A stretch of DNA of 6,708 nucleotides from Persephonella sp. (lineage in GTDB: Bacteria; Aquificota; Aquificia; Aquificales; Hydrogenothermaceae), in NCBI GenBank assembly GCA_027081375.1, contig JALWKR010000070.1, positions 1-6,708 of the forward strand, given 5' to 3'. A program made the translations under genes and the position numbers. Each line of letters begins with the position of its first letter. Position 1 is the first letter of the stretch. Below, one piece after another: positions 1 through 5,022 of the stretch. A model generated the notes under the pieces. It did no database searches and had not been told where the DNA came from. It saw only the letters and a program-made list of their open reading frames with translations.

Positions 1-462
1 GAAGAGGAAGAAACTGAAGAGTTTAACATTGGAGATATTGTAAGACTAAAAGGAAAACATACAAAAGGAGAGATTATCTCTATAAGAGAAAACAAGGCTA
101 ATGTTAACTTTAACGGAATAAAGATGTGGGTTAGACTTTCTGACCTTGAAAAAGTAGATGAAAAAGCTCCTAAGAAAAAAGAGATAAAGTTCAACATTAA
201 GAAAACAAGAACTACAAATCTAAAGCCAGAGATAAACCTTATAGGCCTTACAAGAGAAGAAGCAATAAGAAAACTTTCAGACTTTTTAGATAAGGCAATG
301 TTAGAAGGCTTTTCAACAGTTAGAATAATCCACGGTTACGGCTCAGGTATCTTAAGAAAAGCTGTTAGGGAGTATCTAGAAACTCTTCCTTATAAAGTTA
401 GATATGAAGATGCTCCTTACTCTGAAGGAGGAATGGGAGTAACTGTAGCACATTTTGAATAA
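1..462 (+). CDS. mutS2: MutS2 family protein, C-terminal part (KOW-like and Smr domains); 5' end outside window
   Basis: The frame is open from base 1 and encodes the last 153 residues of a MutS2-type protein; the ATPase and clamp regions lie upstream of the window. Fragment residues about 7-52 form a KOW/SH3-like module (FNIGDIVRL, KGEIISI, WVRLSDL), followed by a Lys-rich linker. Residues about 78-153 form an Smr domain with HGYGSG at 111-116, then LRKAVREYL and the GGMGVTV ending typical of MutS2. MutS2 proteins bind branched DNA or stalled, collided ribosomes, and the Smr domain is a nuclease or RNA-binding module in characterised members. The usual LD-L-R/H-G motif at the start of Smr reads INLIG (78-82) here, so the acidic and basic residues of that motif are missing. 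The identity is secure because the Smr domain follows the MutS2-specific KOW-like module. The precise role (recombination suppression or ribosome rescue) cannot be read from this part. A hairpin follows the stop. Confidence 0.93.
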   Translation, partial: EEEETEEFNIGDIVRLKGKHTKGEIISIRENKANVNFNGIKMWVRLSDLEKVDEKAPKKKEIKFNIKKTRTTNLKPEINLIGLTREEAIRKLSDFLDKAMLEGFSTVRIIHGYGSGILRKAVREYLETLPYKVRYEDAPYSEGGMGVTVAHFE

Positions 463-464
463 TA

Positions 465-483
465 GGCTTCCTTAGAGGAAGCC
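465..483 (+). terminator. Stem-loop after mutS2, possible weak terminator
   Basis: GGCTTCC (465-471) and GGAAGCC (477-483) form a perfect 7-bp stem with a TTAGA loop, starting two bases after the mutS2 stop. Three outer pairs (ATA 462-464 with TAT 488-490) are possible across a small bulge. No clear T-tract follows on the plus strand, so this may be a weak terminator or an mRNA 3'-end or processing structure. Confidence 0.5.
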
Positions 484-502
484 ATCCTATGATATTTCCC
501 AG

Positions 503-530
503 TTTCCTCTTTAAGATTAATTCATAAAAT
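503..530 (+). promoter_or_regulatory. Possible weak promoter for the unknown gene and bcp
   Basis: A -10-like TAAAAT (525-530) lies 16 bases after a poor -35-like TTTCCT (503-508). It would start a transcript near position 537, about 24 bases before the ATG at 561. It sits between the mutS2 hairpin and the next gene, where a promoter would be expected, but hexamers this AT-rich arise easily by chance here. Confidence 0.22.
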
Positions 531-560
531 ATCAGTTAAAACAAAGAAGCAGGTACTAGA

Positions 561-1862
561 ATGGATCTATTTATTCAGGGAATTAAAAGTGATATATCTT
601 TAGAACTTCCTGAGGTGGAAAAATTCTATCAAGAGTACAGAGATTTAAATACTGTTTTTATTGAGAATGAAAATAAATATGATGATATTCTTACAAACTA
701 TGGAACAGAAGATCTGAAATTTGCCTTAGGCTTTTTATCAAGTATATACAAAAACATAGAAAAACAGGGATATCAGGTTATTAACGCTGTATTTGATGCA
801 ACTGAAAGATATGGAGAGTATGAGCTTTCTGTTTTTTATGGAAACAGAATATTAGAAAAATATAATGAAACCTCTGCAGAGGATATTCTTATAAGGATAG
901 AAACTCTTAGAAGAGTTTTAAGTGCTCTTTTAAACTTAGATGATAAACTTTTTTTCAATGAATATCTTATTAAATATACAAAAGAGCTAGAAAATCTTCT
1001 CTCTTTATATCCTTCATACATAAAAGAGATATACAGCCATATATCAGACTGGTATCAGTTTATGTATTTTTACTCCTTAACAATAACAGGGGATGATGAA
1101 AAAGCCTTTGGATTTTTGCTAAAAAGCTATCAGATAAGAAAACATATGTTAGAAGAAGGAATGTCAGACATCATTACAGGAAATAATATTCTATATATTG
1201 CTAATATTATCGGTTTATACAGTCAGCTAAAAGATACTCTTTTATCTTTAGCTTTTTCTCCAGAGGAGTATGTAGAAGAGTTTTTAAAGGAAGTAAAACA
1301 GTTAAAATCAGCTCTTGATAAAAAGCCTTCAAGAAAGGATTTTTTTCTAAAAGGTTATTTTAGAAAGTATTACAATGAACTATTAACAAATATATACGTC
1401 CTTGGATTTCATGACGAACATAGAGAAATAATAGAAGTGTTTCCTGAGATAGTAAACAAAGACCATCTTATAATGGTTGAGATAGATAAGCTATTTAAAG
1501 AGATAGGAGAAAAAGAGCCTGAAGAGATTAGAAAAAAGGTTTCTTCATTAAAAAGAGAAATAGACATTCTTTTTAATAATATTTCAAGAAGTAAGCAGGA
1601 ACAGATTTTATACCTTTACTACAATCTTTTAATTGAGATAGAAGAGAACTTAGAAAATCTTTTGCGGGAAATAAAAACTGTTAAAGAAAAAAAGTTTAGA
1701 AGCAGTCTTCTTTTTGATATGCTTCAGATAAAGGTTTTCCTAAAGCAGGATAAAAGAGAAGAGGCTAAAGATATAGCTTTAAATGTAAGGGAAAAGGCTA
1801 TTATAGAAAACAACAGATTTATTATAGATGCTGTTAACAGAATTCTAGACGAACTAAACTAA
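561..1862 (+). CDS. Uncharacterised all-helical 433-residue protein
   Basis: I do not recognise this protein. It has no visible signal peptide, transmembrane segment, metal-binding motif or nucleotide-binding motif, so it is probably cytoplasmic. The sequence looks almost entirely alpha-helical, rich in Leu, Glu, Lys, Ile and Tyr, with helix pairs resembling a divergent TPR or other alpha-solenoid fold. Examples are about residues 67-110, 148-200 (YQFMYFYSL, then GDDEKAFGFLLKSYQI) and 395-430 (LKQDKREEAKDIALNVREKA). About residues 310-380 are strongly charged and could form a coiled coil. The start at 561 has AGG at 551-553 with 7 bases of spacing. It ends 12 bases before bcp, and the bcp ribosome-binding site abuts its stop, so the two are very likely co-transcribed. 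Gln is almost always CAG (11 of 12) and Leu TTG is rare (2 of about 57). A protein-protein scaffold role is possible but unproven. Confidence 0.85.
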   Translation: MDLFIQGIKSDISLELPEVEKFYQEYRDLNTVFIENENKYDDILTNYGTEDLKFALGFLSSIYKNIEKQGYQVINAVFDATERYGEYELSVFYGNRILEKYNETSAEDILIRIETLRRVLSALLNLDDKLFFNEYLIKYTKELENLLSLYPSYIKEIYSHISDWYQFMYFYSLTITGDDEKAFGFLLKSYQIRKHMLEEGMSDIITGNNILYIANIIGLYSQLKDTLLSLAFSPEEYVEEFLKEVKQLKSALDKKPSRKDFFLKGYFRKYYNELLTNIYVLGFHDEHREIIEVFPEIVNKDHLIMVEIDKLFKEIGEKEPEEIRKKVSSLKREIDILFNNISRSKQEQILYLYYNLLIEIEENLENLLREIKTVKEKKFRSSLLFDMLQIKVFLKQDKREEAKDIALNVREKAIIENNRFIIDAVNRILDELN

Positions 1863-1868
1863 AGGAGG
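1863..1868 (+). promoter_or_regulatory. Strong ribosome-binding site of bcp, abutting the upstream stop
   Basis: AGGAGG directly follows the TAA of the upstream gene and lies 6 bases before the ATG at 1875. This supports that start and suggests that ribosomes ending the upstream gene could reinitiate here. Confidence 0.8.
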
Positions 1869-1874
1869 TTAGAT

Positions 1875-2363
1875 ATGCTAGAAGAAGGACAGAAAGCTCC
1901 AGATTTTTGTCTTCAGGGATTAACCCCAGAAGGAGAAGAAAAAGAGATATGCTTAAAAGACCTTTTATCAGAAGGAAAATATTTAGTTTTATACTTTTAC
2001 CCAAAGGATAACACTCCAGGGTGCACAACTGAAGCATGCGATTTTAGAGATAACTTGAATGTTTTAAAGGATAAGGCTGTTGTGGCAGGAGTTAGCCCTG
2101 ATAGTATAAACAGCCATAAAAAATTCAAAGAAAAGTATAATCTTAACTTTTATCTTATATCTGATCCTGATAAAAAGGTTCTTGAGGCTTACGATGCTTA
2201 CGGCGAAAAGAAGATGTACGGAAAAGTTACAAAAGGAGTAATAAGGTCAACATATGTGATAGCTCCAGATGGAACTATTGTTAAAAAATGGAGAAACGTA
2301 AAAGCAAAAGGCCATGTAGCTAAAGTTGTTGAGTTTATAGAAAAGTTAACTAAGGAGAAATGA
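1875..2363 (+). CDS. bcp: Thioredoxin-dependent peroxiredoxin, Bcp/PrxQ type
   Basis: This cytoplasmic thiol peroxidase reduces hydrogen peroxide and organic hydroperoxides using thioredoxin-type reductants. The 162-residue length fits the single-domain AhpC/TSA thioredoxin fold of the Bcp/PrxQ group. Residues 40-59 carry the active site, FYPKDNTPGC then TTEAC: Cys50 is the peroxidatic cysteine, preceded by Thr47 and Pro48. Cys55, five residues on, is the resolving cysteine of the alpha2 (E. coli Bcp-like) subtype. Arg124 in VIRSTYVI is the expected active-site arginine, and APDGTI follows at 130-135. Cys12 and Cys26 are extra and have no obvious role. The start is fixed by the strong ribosome-binding site. 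The gene is second in a likely two-gene unit with the unknown helical protein. No terminator with a T-tract follows directly. Confidence 0.96.
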   Translation: MLEEGQKAPDFCLQGLTPEGEEKEICLKDLLSEGKYLVLYFYPKDNTPGCTTEACDFRDNLNVLKDKAVVAGVSPDSINSHKKFKEKYNLNFYLISDPDKKVLEAYDAYGEKKMYGKVTKGVIRSTYVIAPDGTIVKKWRNVKAKGHVAKVVEFIEKLTKEK

Positions 2364-2366
2364 AAA

Positions 2367-2397
2367 TTCACTTAAATTTAAATAAGCTTAATATAAA
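2367..2397 (+). promoter_or_regulatory. Possible promoter for the structured leader and rpn gene
   Basis: A -10-like TATAAA (2392-2397) lies in an AT-rich stretch just after bcp, with a loose -35 match TTCACT (2367-2372) at a long spacing of 19. Initiation near 2404 would place the first base just before the paired leader at 2408. The placement is suggestive, but the -35 is weak and the spacing poor. Confidence 0.28.
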
Positions 2398-2407
2398 CTA
2401 AGAGTGA

Positions 2408-2462
2408 AGGTTTTCTCCTAAACAATTAGGTGGTTTGGAGGGGTTCGTTAGAAAACCTCTCC
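2408..2462 (+). promoter_or_regulatory. Structured leader with two mutually exclusive stems upstream of the rpn nuclease gene
   Basis: Two alternative RNA folds compete for one segment. Fold A pairs AGGTTTTCT (2408-2416) with AGAAAACCT (2450-2458), 9 perfect pairs, and encloses a second hairpin CCTAA/TTAGG (2417-2421 with 2426-2430, loop ACAA) stacked directly on it. Fold B pairs GGAGGGGTT (2437-2445) with AACCTCTCC (2454-2462), 9 pairs including one G-U, with an 8-base loop. The folds share 2454-2458, so only one can form at a time. No T-tract follows fold B, so it is not a standard terminator. The G+C content is above its surroundings and no open frame covers it. It could be a cis-regulatory leader, a small RNA or the end of a mobile or repeat element. 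I match it to no known riboswitch class. Confidence 0.5.
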
Positions 2463-2511
2463 ACAATATATGTTTAAATAAGAGCATTTTGGTGTTTTAT
2501 GAACATTTATC

Positions 2512-2515
2512 AGGA
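2512..2515 (+). promoter_or_regulatory. Ribosome-binding site favouring the rpn start at 2523
   Basis: AGGA lies 7 bases before ATG 2523, an ideal spacing. The upstream in-frame ATG at 2499 has only GGTG four bases before it. I therefore prefer Met at 2523, which shortens the protein by eight residues. Confidence 0.5.
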
Positions 2516-2522
2516 TAAACAA

Positions 2523-3308
2523 ATGGCTGAGTTTGATAAAACTTTAAGAGATATAATTCAAAATATACCTCAAAGGTTCATAAGCATTTTAACAGGAAAG
2601 AAAGGAACAAAAATTCTTGATAACACTTTCCCTTCTACAAAAGAAAGAGTAGCTGATTTAGTTTTAGAGTTGGAAGATGGCTCTATTTTTCACTTGGAAC
2701 TGCAAACCCAGAACGATAAAAATATGCCTTTTAGAATGCTTGAGTACTATCTACTTTTGAAACAAAGGTATCCTGATAAGCCAATCAAACAGATGGTTTT
2801 ATATGTTGGAGATGGAAGTCCTAATATGCCAAGCTTTTTAGAAACAGATAATCTGAGATTTAGCTATGAGATAAGAGATATAAAAGATATTGAATGTAAG
2901 GAGCTTTTAGAAAGTGATAGTTTAGAAGATAAAATACTTGCAGTTTTGTGTAAAGTTGAGGATTTTGAAGAGTATATATTTAAATTAACAAAGGAATTGT
3001 TAAAGTTGCCTGAGAAACAGAGAGCAGATTATATAAGAAAATTGTTGATAGCTTTAAACTATAGACCTAAATTAAAGGAGAAGTTAGCATCAATTTTGGA
3101 GGAAAGAGATATGCCTTTAACTATAACAGAGGAAATGATAAAAAATGATCCTTTCTTTAAAAAAGCCAAGAAAGAAGATATCGCAAAGCTTTATCAAAAA
3201 TTAAAACTAAATCCAGAGCAAATAGCAGATATTTTGGATTTACCATTAGATTTTGTAAAAAAAGTTATTGAAGAAGTAGGTTTAGAGAAGAAAAAAGAAA
3301 ACAGGTAG
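2523..3308 (+). CDS. Rpn family PD-(D/E)XK nuclease (recombination-promoting nuclease / transposase-like)
   Basis: Numbered from Met 2523, the protein has 261 residues; the frame also allows ATG 2499 (269 residues). The N-terminal half is a PD-(D/E)XK nuclease fold of the Rpn (YhgA-like, PF04754/PF12784-type) group. Asp45 in ERVADLVLEL and the Glu59-x-Gln61 pair in FHLELQTQ are the expected metal and catalytic positions, with Arg71 and Tyr75 (FRMLEYY) following as usual. All key residues are present, so it looks active. The C-terminal 60-65 residues are helical with a possible helix-turn-helix (PEQIADILDLPLDFVKKVI). E. coli Rpn proteins are DNA endonucleases linked to RecA-independent recombination and, more recently, to phage defence. 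The gene stands alone, behind a structured leader and ending in a bidirectional terminator. Leu TTG is used 10 times in about 38, unlike its neighbour, suggesting acquisition. An internal start at 3111 may give a second product. Confidence 0.88.
   Translation: MAEFDKTLRDIIQNIPQRFISILTGKKGTKILDNTFPSTKERVADLVLELEDGSIFHLELQTQNDKNMPFRMLEYYLLLKQRYPDKPIKQMVLYVGDGSPNMPSFLETDNLRFSYEIRDIKDIECKELLESDSLEDKILAVLCKVEDFEEYIFKLTKELLKLPEKQRADYIRKLLIALNYRPKLKEKLASILEERDMPLTITEEMIKNDPFFKKAKKEDIAKLYQKLKLNPEQIADILDLPLDFVKKVIEEVGLEKKKENR
3098..3103 (+). promoter_or_regulatory. Internal Shine-Dalgarno sequence within the rpn gene
   Basis: GGAGGA lies inside the nuclease frame, 7 bases before the in-frame ATG at 3111. 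It is a better ribosome-binding site than either candidate for the full-length protein. It encodes part of Leu-Glu-Glu, where synonymous choices such as TTA GAA GAA would weaken it. Confidence 0.45.
3111..3308 (+). CDS. Candidate intragenic small protein (C-terminal 65 residues of Rpn, RpnS-like)
   Basis: An in-frame ATG at 3111 is preceded by GGAGGA at optimal spacing, so ribosomes could start here and make only the C-terminal domain, from MPLTITEEMIKNDPFF to the shared stop. The product is Lys- and Glu-rich and helical. It contains the possible helix-turn-helix PEQIADILDLPLDFVKKVI and none of the nuclease residues. In E. coli, rpn genes are reported to make such a C-terminal protein from an internal start, and it binds and inhibits the full-length toxic nuclease. 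By analogy this would be a self-contained toxin-antitoxin in one reading frame. This is inference: the site and spacing are seen, but translation is not. Purine-rich Glu and Arg codons can mimic such sites by chance. Confidence 0.4.
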   Translation: MPLTITEEMIKNDPFFKKAKKEDIAKLYQKLKLNPEQIADILDLPLDFVKKVIEEVGLEKKKENR

Positions 3309-3331
3309 CTTAAGCTACCTACTCATATTTT
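3303..3331. terminator. Bidirectional intrinsic terminator between convergent genes
   Basis: AGGTAGCTTAAGCTACCT (3303-3320) is a perfect 18-base palindrome giving a 7-bp stem with a TTAA loop. It contains the rpn stop codon TAG (3306-3308) and begins three bases beyond the stop of the minus-strand DUF59 gene. On the minus strand it is followed by a T-rich run (complement of 3287-3302), a good U-tract. On the plus strand ATATTTT (3325-3331) is a weaker one. It probably ends both converging transcripts. Confidence 0.75.
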
Positions 3332-3661
3332 CCATCCTAGTTTTCTTAACGTTTCTTTCCCTTCAGGAGATATAAAGCTTGTGTTCCATGGCTGAGAAAA
3401 ATCTAAGTTTATAGATATTTCATTTAAATGAGGAAATACTTTTTTTAGTTTCCTTATTATAGACTTAACAATAAAACTTTCCATAGGGCAATCCTGTGTA
3501 GTGAGGGTTATCTTTATTTTGAGATTGTTATTCTCGTCAATAGAAACTTCCCTTATAAACCCTAAATTTACAATATCAAGGGGTATCTCAGGGTCTTTTA
3601 TCTCTTTTAAAGCTTCTAGAATATCAAATTCAGTTATTTTTTCAGAAGTACTTACGCTCAT
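3323..3661 (-). CDS. MIP18/DUF59-family iron-sulfur assembly-type protein
   Basis: This 112-residue protein is a single MIP18-like (DUF59, FeS_assembly_P) domain. The family signature runs through residues 14-39: ILEALKEIKDPEIPLDIV followed by NLGFIREV. The conserved cysteine is Cys58 in TTQDCPM, the position thought to bind metal or a cluster in this family. Relatives include SufT, PaaD and the N-terminal domain of some ApbC/Mrp proteins, which help assemble iron-sulfur clusters on target proteins. The C-terminal region (about 90-112, FSQPWNTSFISPEGKETLRKLG) resembles DUF59 proteins that end in a PW-t-w/f-is segment. The gene follows pyrC by 12 bases, with GAGAGG (3668-3673) six bases before its ATG, so it is translated from the same mRNA. 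No Mrp/ApbC or other Suf partner is visible. Family assignment is firm; the client protein is unknown. Confidence 0.9.
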   Translation of the reverse strand: MSVSTSEKITEFDILEALKEIKDPEIPLDIVNLGFIREVSIDENNNLKIKITLTTQDCPMESFIVKSIIRKLKKVFPHLNEISINLDFSQPWNTSFISPEGKETLRKLGWKI

Positions 3662-3673
3662 AAAATACCTCTC

Positions 3674-4951
3674 TTAATCTTTGTAAACTATTTTTCCATT
3701 ATAAAAAGTGTATTTTACTTTTCCTATGAGCTTTCTCCCTAAAAGAGGAGTGTTTTTACTCTTAGAATATATAACGTCTTCTGTAACTTCCCAGCTTTCT
3801 GTTGGATCAAATATGGTAAGTTCTGCAACTTCTCCTTCTTTTATTTGAGGTGGTTTTAGTCCAATCTTTTCAGCAGGTTTTGTTGATAAAACTTCAATAG
3901 CTCTATTTATATCAAAGTAATCCTTCCTAACAAGCTCAAGAACAATTGGAAGAGCAAACTGCAGTCCAATCATCCCAGGAGGACATGCGTGATGTTCCAT
4001 CATTTTTTCTTGATGAGCGTGAGGTGCATGGTCAGTTGCAACAAAATCAATTATTCCAGAAGCTAAAGCCCATCTCACAGCTTCAATATCCTCATGTTCT
4101 CTTAAAGGAGGTGAAACCTTTGCTTTACAGTCAAAATCAAGCCATTCTTCATCAGTTAAGTACAGGTGATGGGGAGTTACCTCTGCTGTTACTTTTGCTC
4201 CCATTGCTTTAGCCCATGTAACTATCTCAACACCTACCTTTGTTGATAAGTGGCATATATGAACAGGCATACCTGTATGTAATGATAAAACGCAGTCTCT
4301 TGCAATCATTGTATCTTCAGCTTCAGGAGGTAATGGTGGAAGTCCTAACGCTGCTGCTATCTCTCCTTCATGAGCCACGCCATCTTTTGATAAAGATAAA
4401 TCTTCACAGTGATCTGCAACAAAGGAGCCAATAGAACCTGCAAACTCCATCGCTTTTCTCATAATATGGCTGTCCATTACAGGAGCACCATCATCAGTAA
4501 AGTAAACAGCTCCAGCATCTTTTAAAAGGGACATTTCTGTTAATTCTTTTCCCCTTCTTCCTTTTGTTATTGCACCTGCAGGTAAAACACGGCAAAGGCC
4601 TACCTCTTCTCCTTTTTCTATAACATAGCGTATCAAGGAAGCATCATCTAAAGCAGGAAGGGTGTTTGGCATACATACTACTGTGGTATATCCCCCTGCC
4701 ACAGCAGCCATACTACCTGTTCTAATATCTTCTTTATATGTTTGTCCTGGATCTCTAAAATGAACATGAATATCTGTGAAAGATGGAGATACTATACAGT
4801 CTTTTGCATCAATTACTTGGCAACCAGCAAAAGGTTTTATATCTTTTCCTATTTTTTTGATTTTTCCTTTTTCTATAAGAATATCAAGATAATCCGATGT
4901 ATTTGTTATTGGATCAACTACATAACCACCTTTTATCAAAATATGATCCAC
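3674..4951 (-). CDS. pyrC: Dihydroorotase (type I, Aquifex-like)
   Basis: This zinc amidohydrolase converts carbamoyl-aspartate to dihydroorotate in pyrimidine synthesis. Its 425 residues match the usual type I length. The N-terminal strand-rich part (MDHILIKGGYVVDP) is followed by the metal motif DIHVHFRDPG (His62, His64, Arg66). FTDDG places Asp at 153, where A. aeolicus dihydroorotase has a metal-binding Asp instead of a carboxylated lysine. His181 (ADHCED), His234 (HICHLST), TPHH (259-262), KVSPPLR (278-284) and the catalytic Asp307 in VATDHAPH complete the site. In Aquifex this enzyme forms a complex with aspartate transcarbamoylase; pyrB is not in the window. The start codon is GTG (4949-4951), supported by AGGAGG five bases upstream. 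The loop after the last motif reads HHACPPGMIGLQ, an unusual wording. DUF59 follows in the same transcript; lepB lies 71 bases upstream. Confidence 0.96.
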   Translation of the reverse strand: MDHILIKGGYVVDPITNTSDYLDILIEKGKIKKIGKDIKPFAGCQVIDAKDCIVSPSFTDIHVHFRDPGQTYKEDIRTGSMAAVAGGYTTVVCMPNTLPALDDASLIRYVIEKGEEVGLCRVLPAGAITKGRRGKELTEMSLLKDAGAVYFTDDGAPVMDSHIMRKAMEFAGSIGSFVADHCEDLSLSKDGVAHEGEIAAALGLPPLPPEAEDTMIARDCVLSLHTGMPVHICHLSTKVGVEIVTWAKAMGAKVTAEVTPHHLYLTDEEWLDFDCKAKVSPPLREHEDIEAVRWALASGIIDFVATDHAPHAHQEKMMEHHACPPGMIGLQFALPIVLELVRKDYFDINRAIEVLSTKPAEKIGLKPPQIKEGEVAELTIFDPTESWEVTEDVIYSKSKNTPLLGRKLIGKVKYTFYNGKIVYKD

Positions 4952-4956
4952 TTTAT

Positions 4957-4962
4957 CCTCCT
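4957..4962 (-). promoter_or_regulatory. Ribosome-binding site fixing the GTG start of pyrC
   Basis: On the minus strand AGGAGG lies five bases before GTG (4949-4951). No upstream ATG gives a sensible family N-terminus, so this decides the start. A run of five C (4963-4967) sits directly upstream. Confidence 0.75.
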
Positions 4963-4970
4963 GGGGGTTA

Positions 4971-4978
4971 GTTATATA
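4971..4978 (-). promoter_or_regulatory. Possible -10 element of a pyrC promoter
   Basis: The minus strand reads TATATAAC just before TAACCCCC and the pyrC ribosome-binding site. As a -10 element it would start transcription within the C-run at 4963-4967, giving a leader of about 15 bases. No convincing -35 is visible at 17 bases, and the 71-base gap after lepB is very AT-rich, so read-through from lepB is equally possible. Confidence 0.25.
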
Positions 4979-5022
4979 TTCTTTTAATAATATTAATATA
5001 CTTTTATAAAATGAAAACTGAT

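Noticed and set aside
490..534. 8-bp inverted repeat TGATATTT/AAATATCA upstream of the unknown gene
   Set aside because: It is almost all A/T with about 29 bases between arms, so it is easily a chance match; no operator function can be supported.
836..1021. Minus-strand open frame inside the unknown 433-residue gene
   Set aside because: It lies wholly antisense to a longer, well-supported frame, has no ribosome-binding site of note, and its low-complexity sequence looks like a shadow of AT-rich coding DNA.
1834..2037. Minus-strand open frame spanning the unknown-bcp junction
   Set aside because: It is antisense to the bcp active-site region; its Leu-rich hydrophobic sequence is the complement of Lys/Glu codons, not a real membrane protein.
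2437..2462. tRNA T-arm-like GGTTCG in the leader
   Set aside because: The bases around it form a 9-bp stem with an 8-base loop, not a 5-bp stem with a 7-base T-loop, and no acceptor, D or anticodon arms are present.
2408..2462. IS200/IS605-type element end
   Set aside because: The hairpins resemble such ends in size, but no TnpA or TnpB coding sequence, no second end and no duplicated target were found in the window.
3946..4434. Two plus-strand open frames antisense to pyrC
   Set aside because: They overlap conserved dihydroorotase motifs in the true frame, are rich in Leu and Gln as expected for a complement frame, and match no family.
4742..4987. Plus-strand open frame rich in Phe, Ile and Tyr opposite the pyrC start
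   Set aside because: It is antisense to the pyrC N-terminus and its AT-rich leader; the hydrophobic composition follows from A/T-rich sequence and no ribosome-binding site is convincing.
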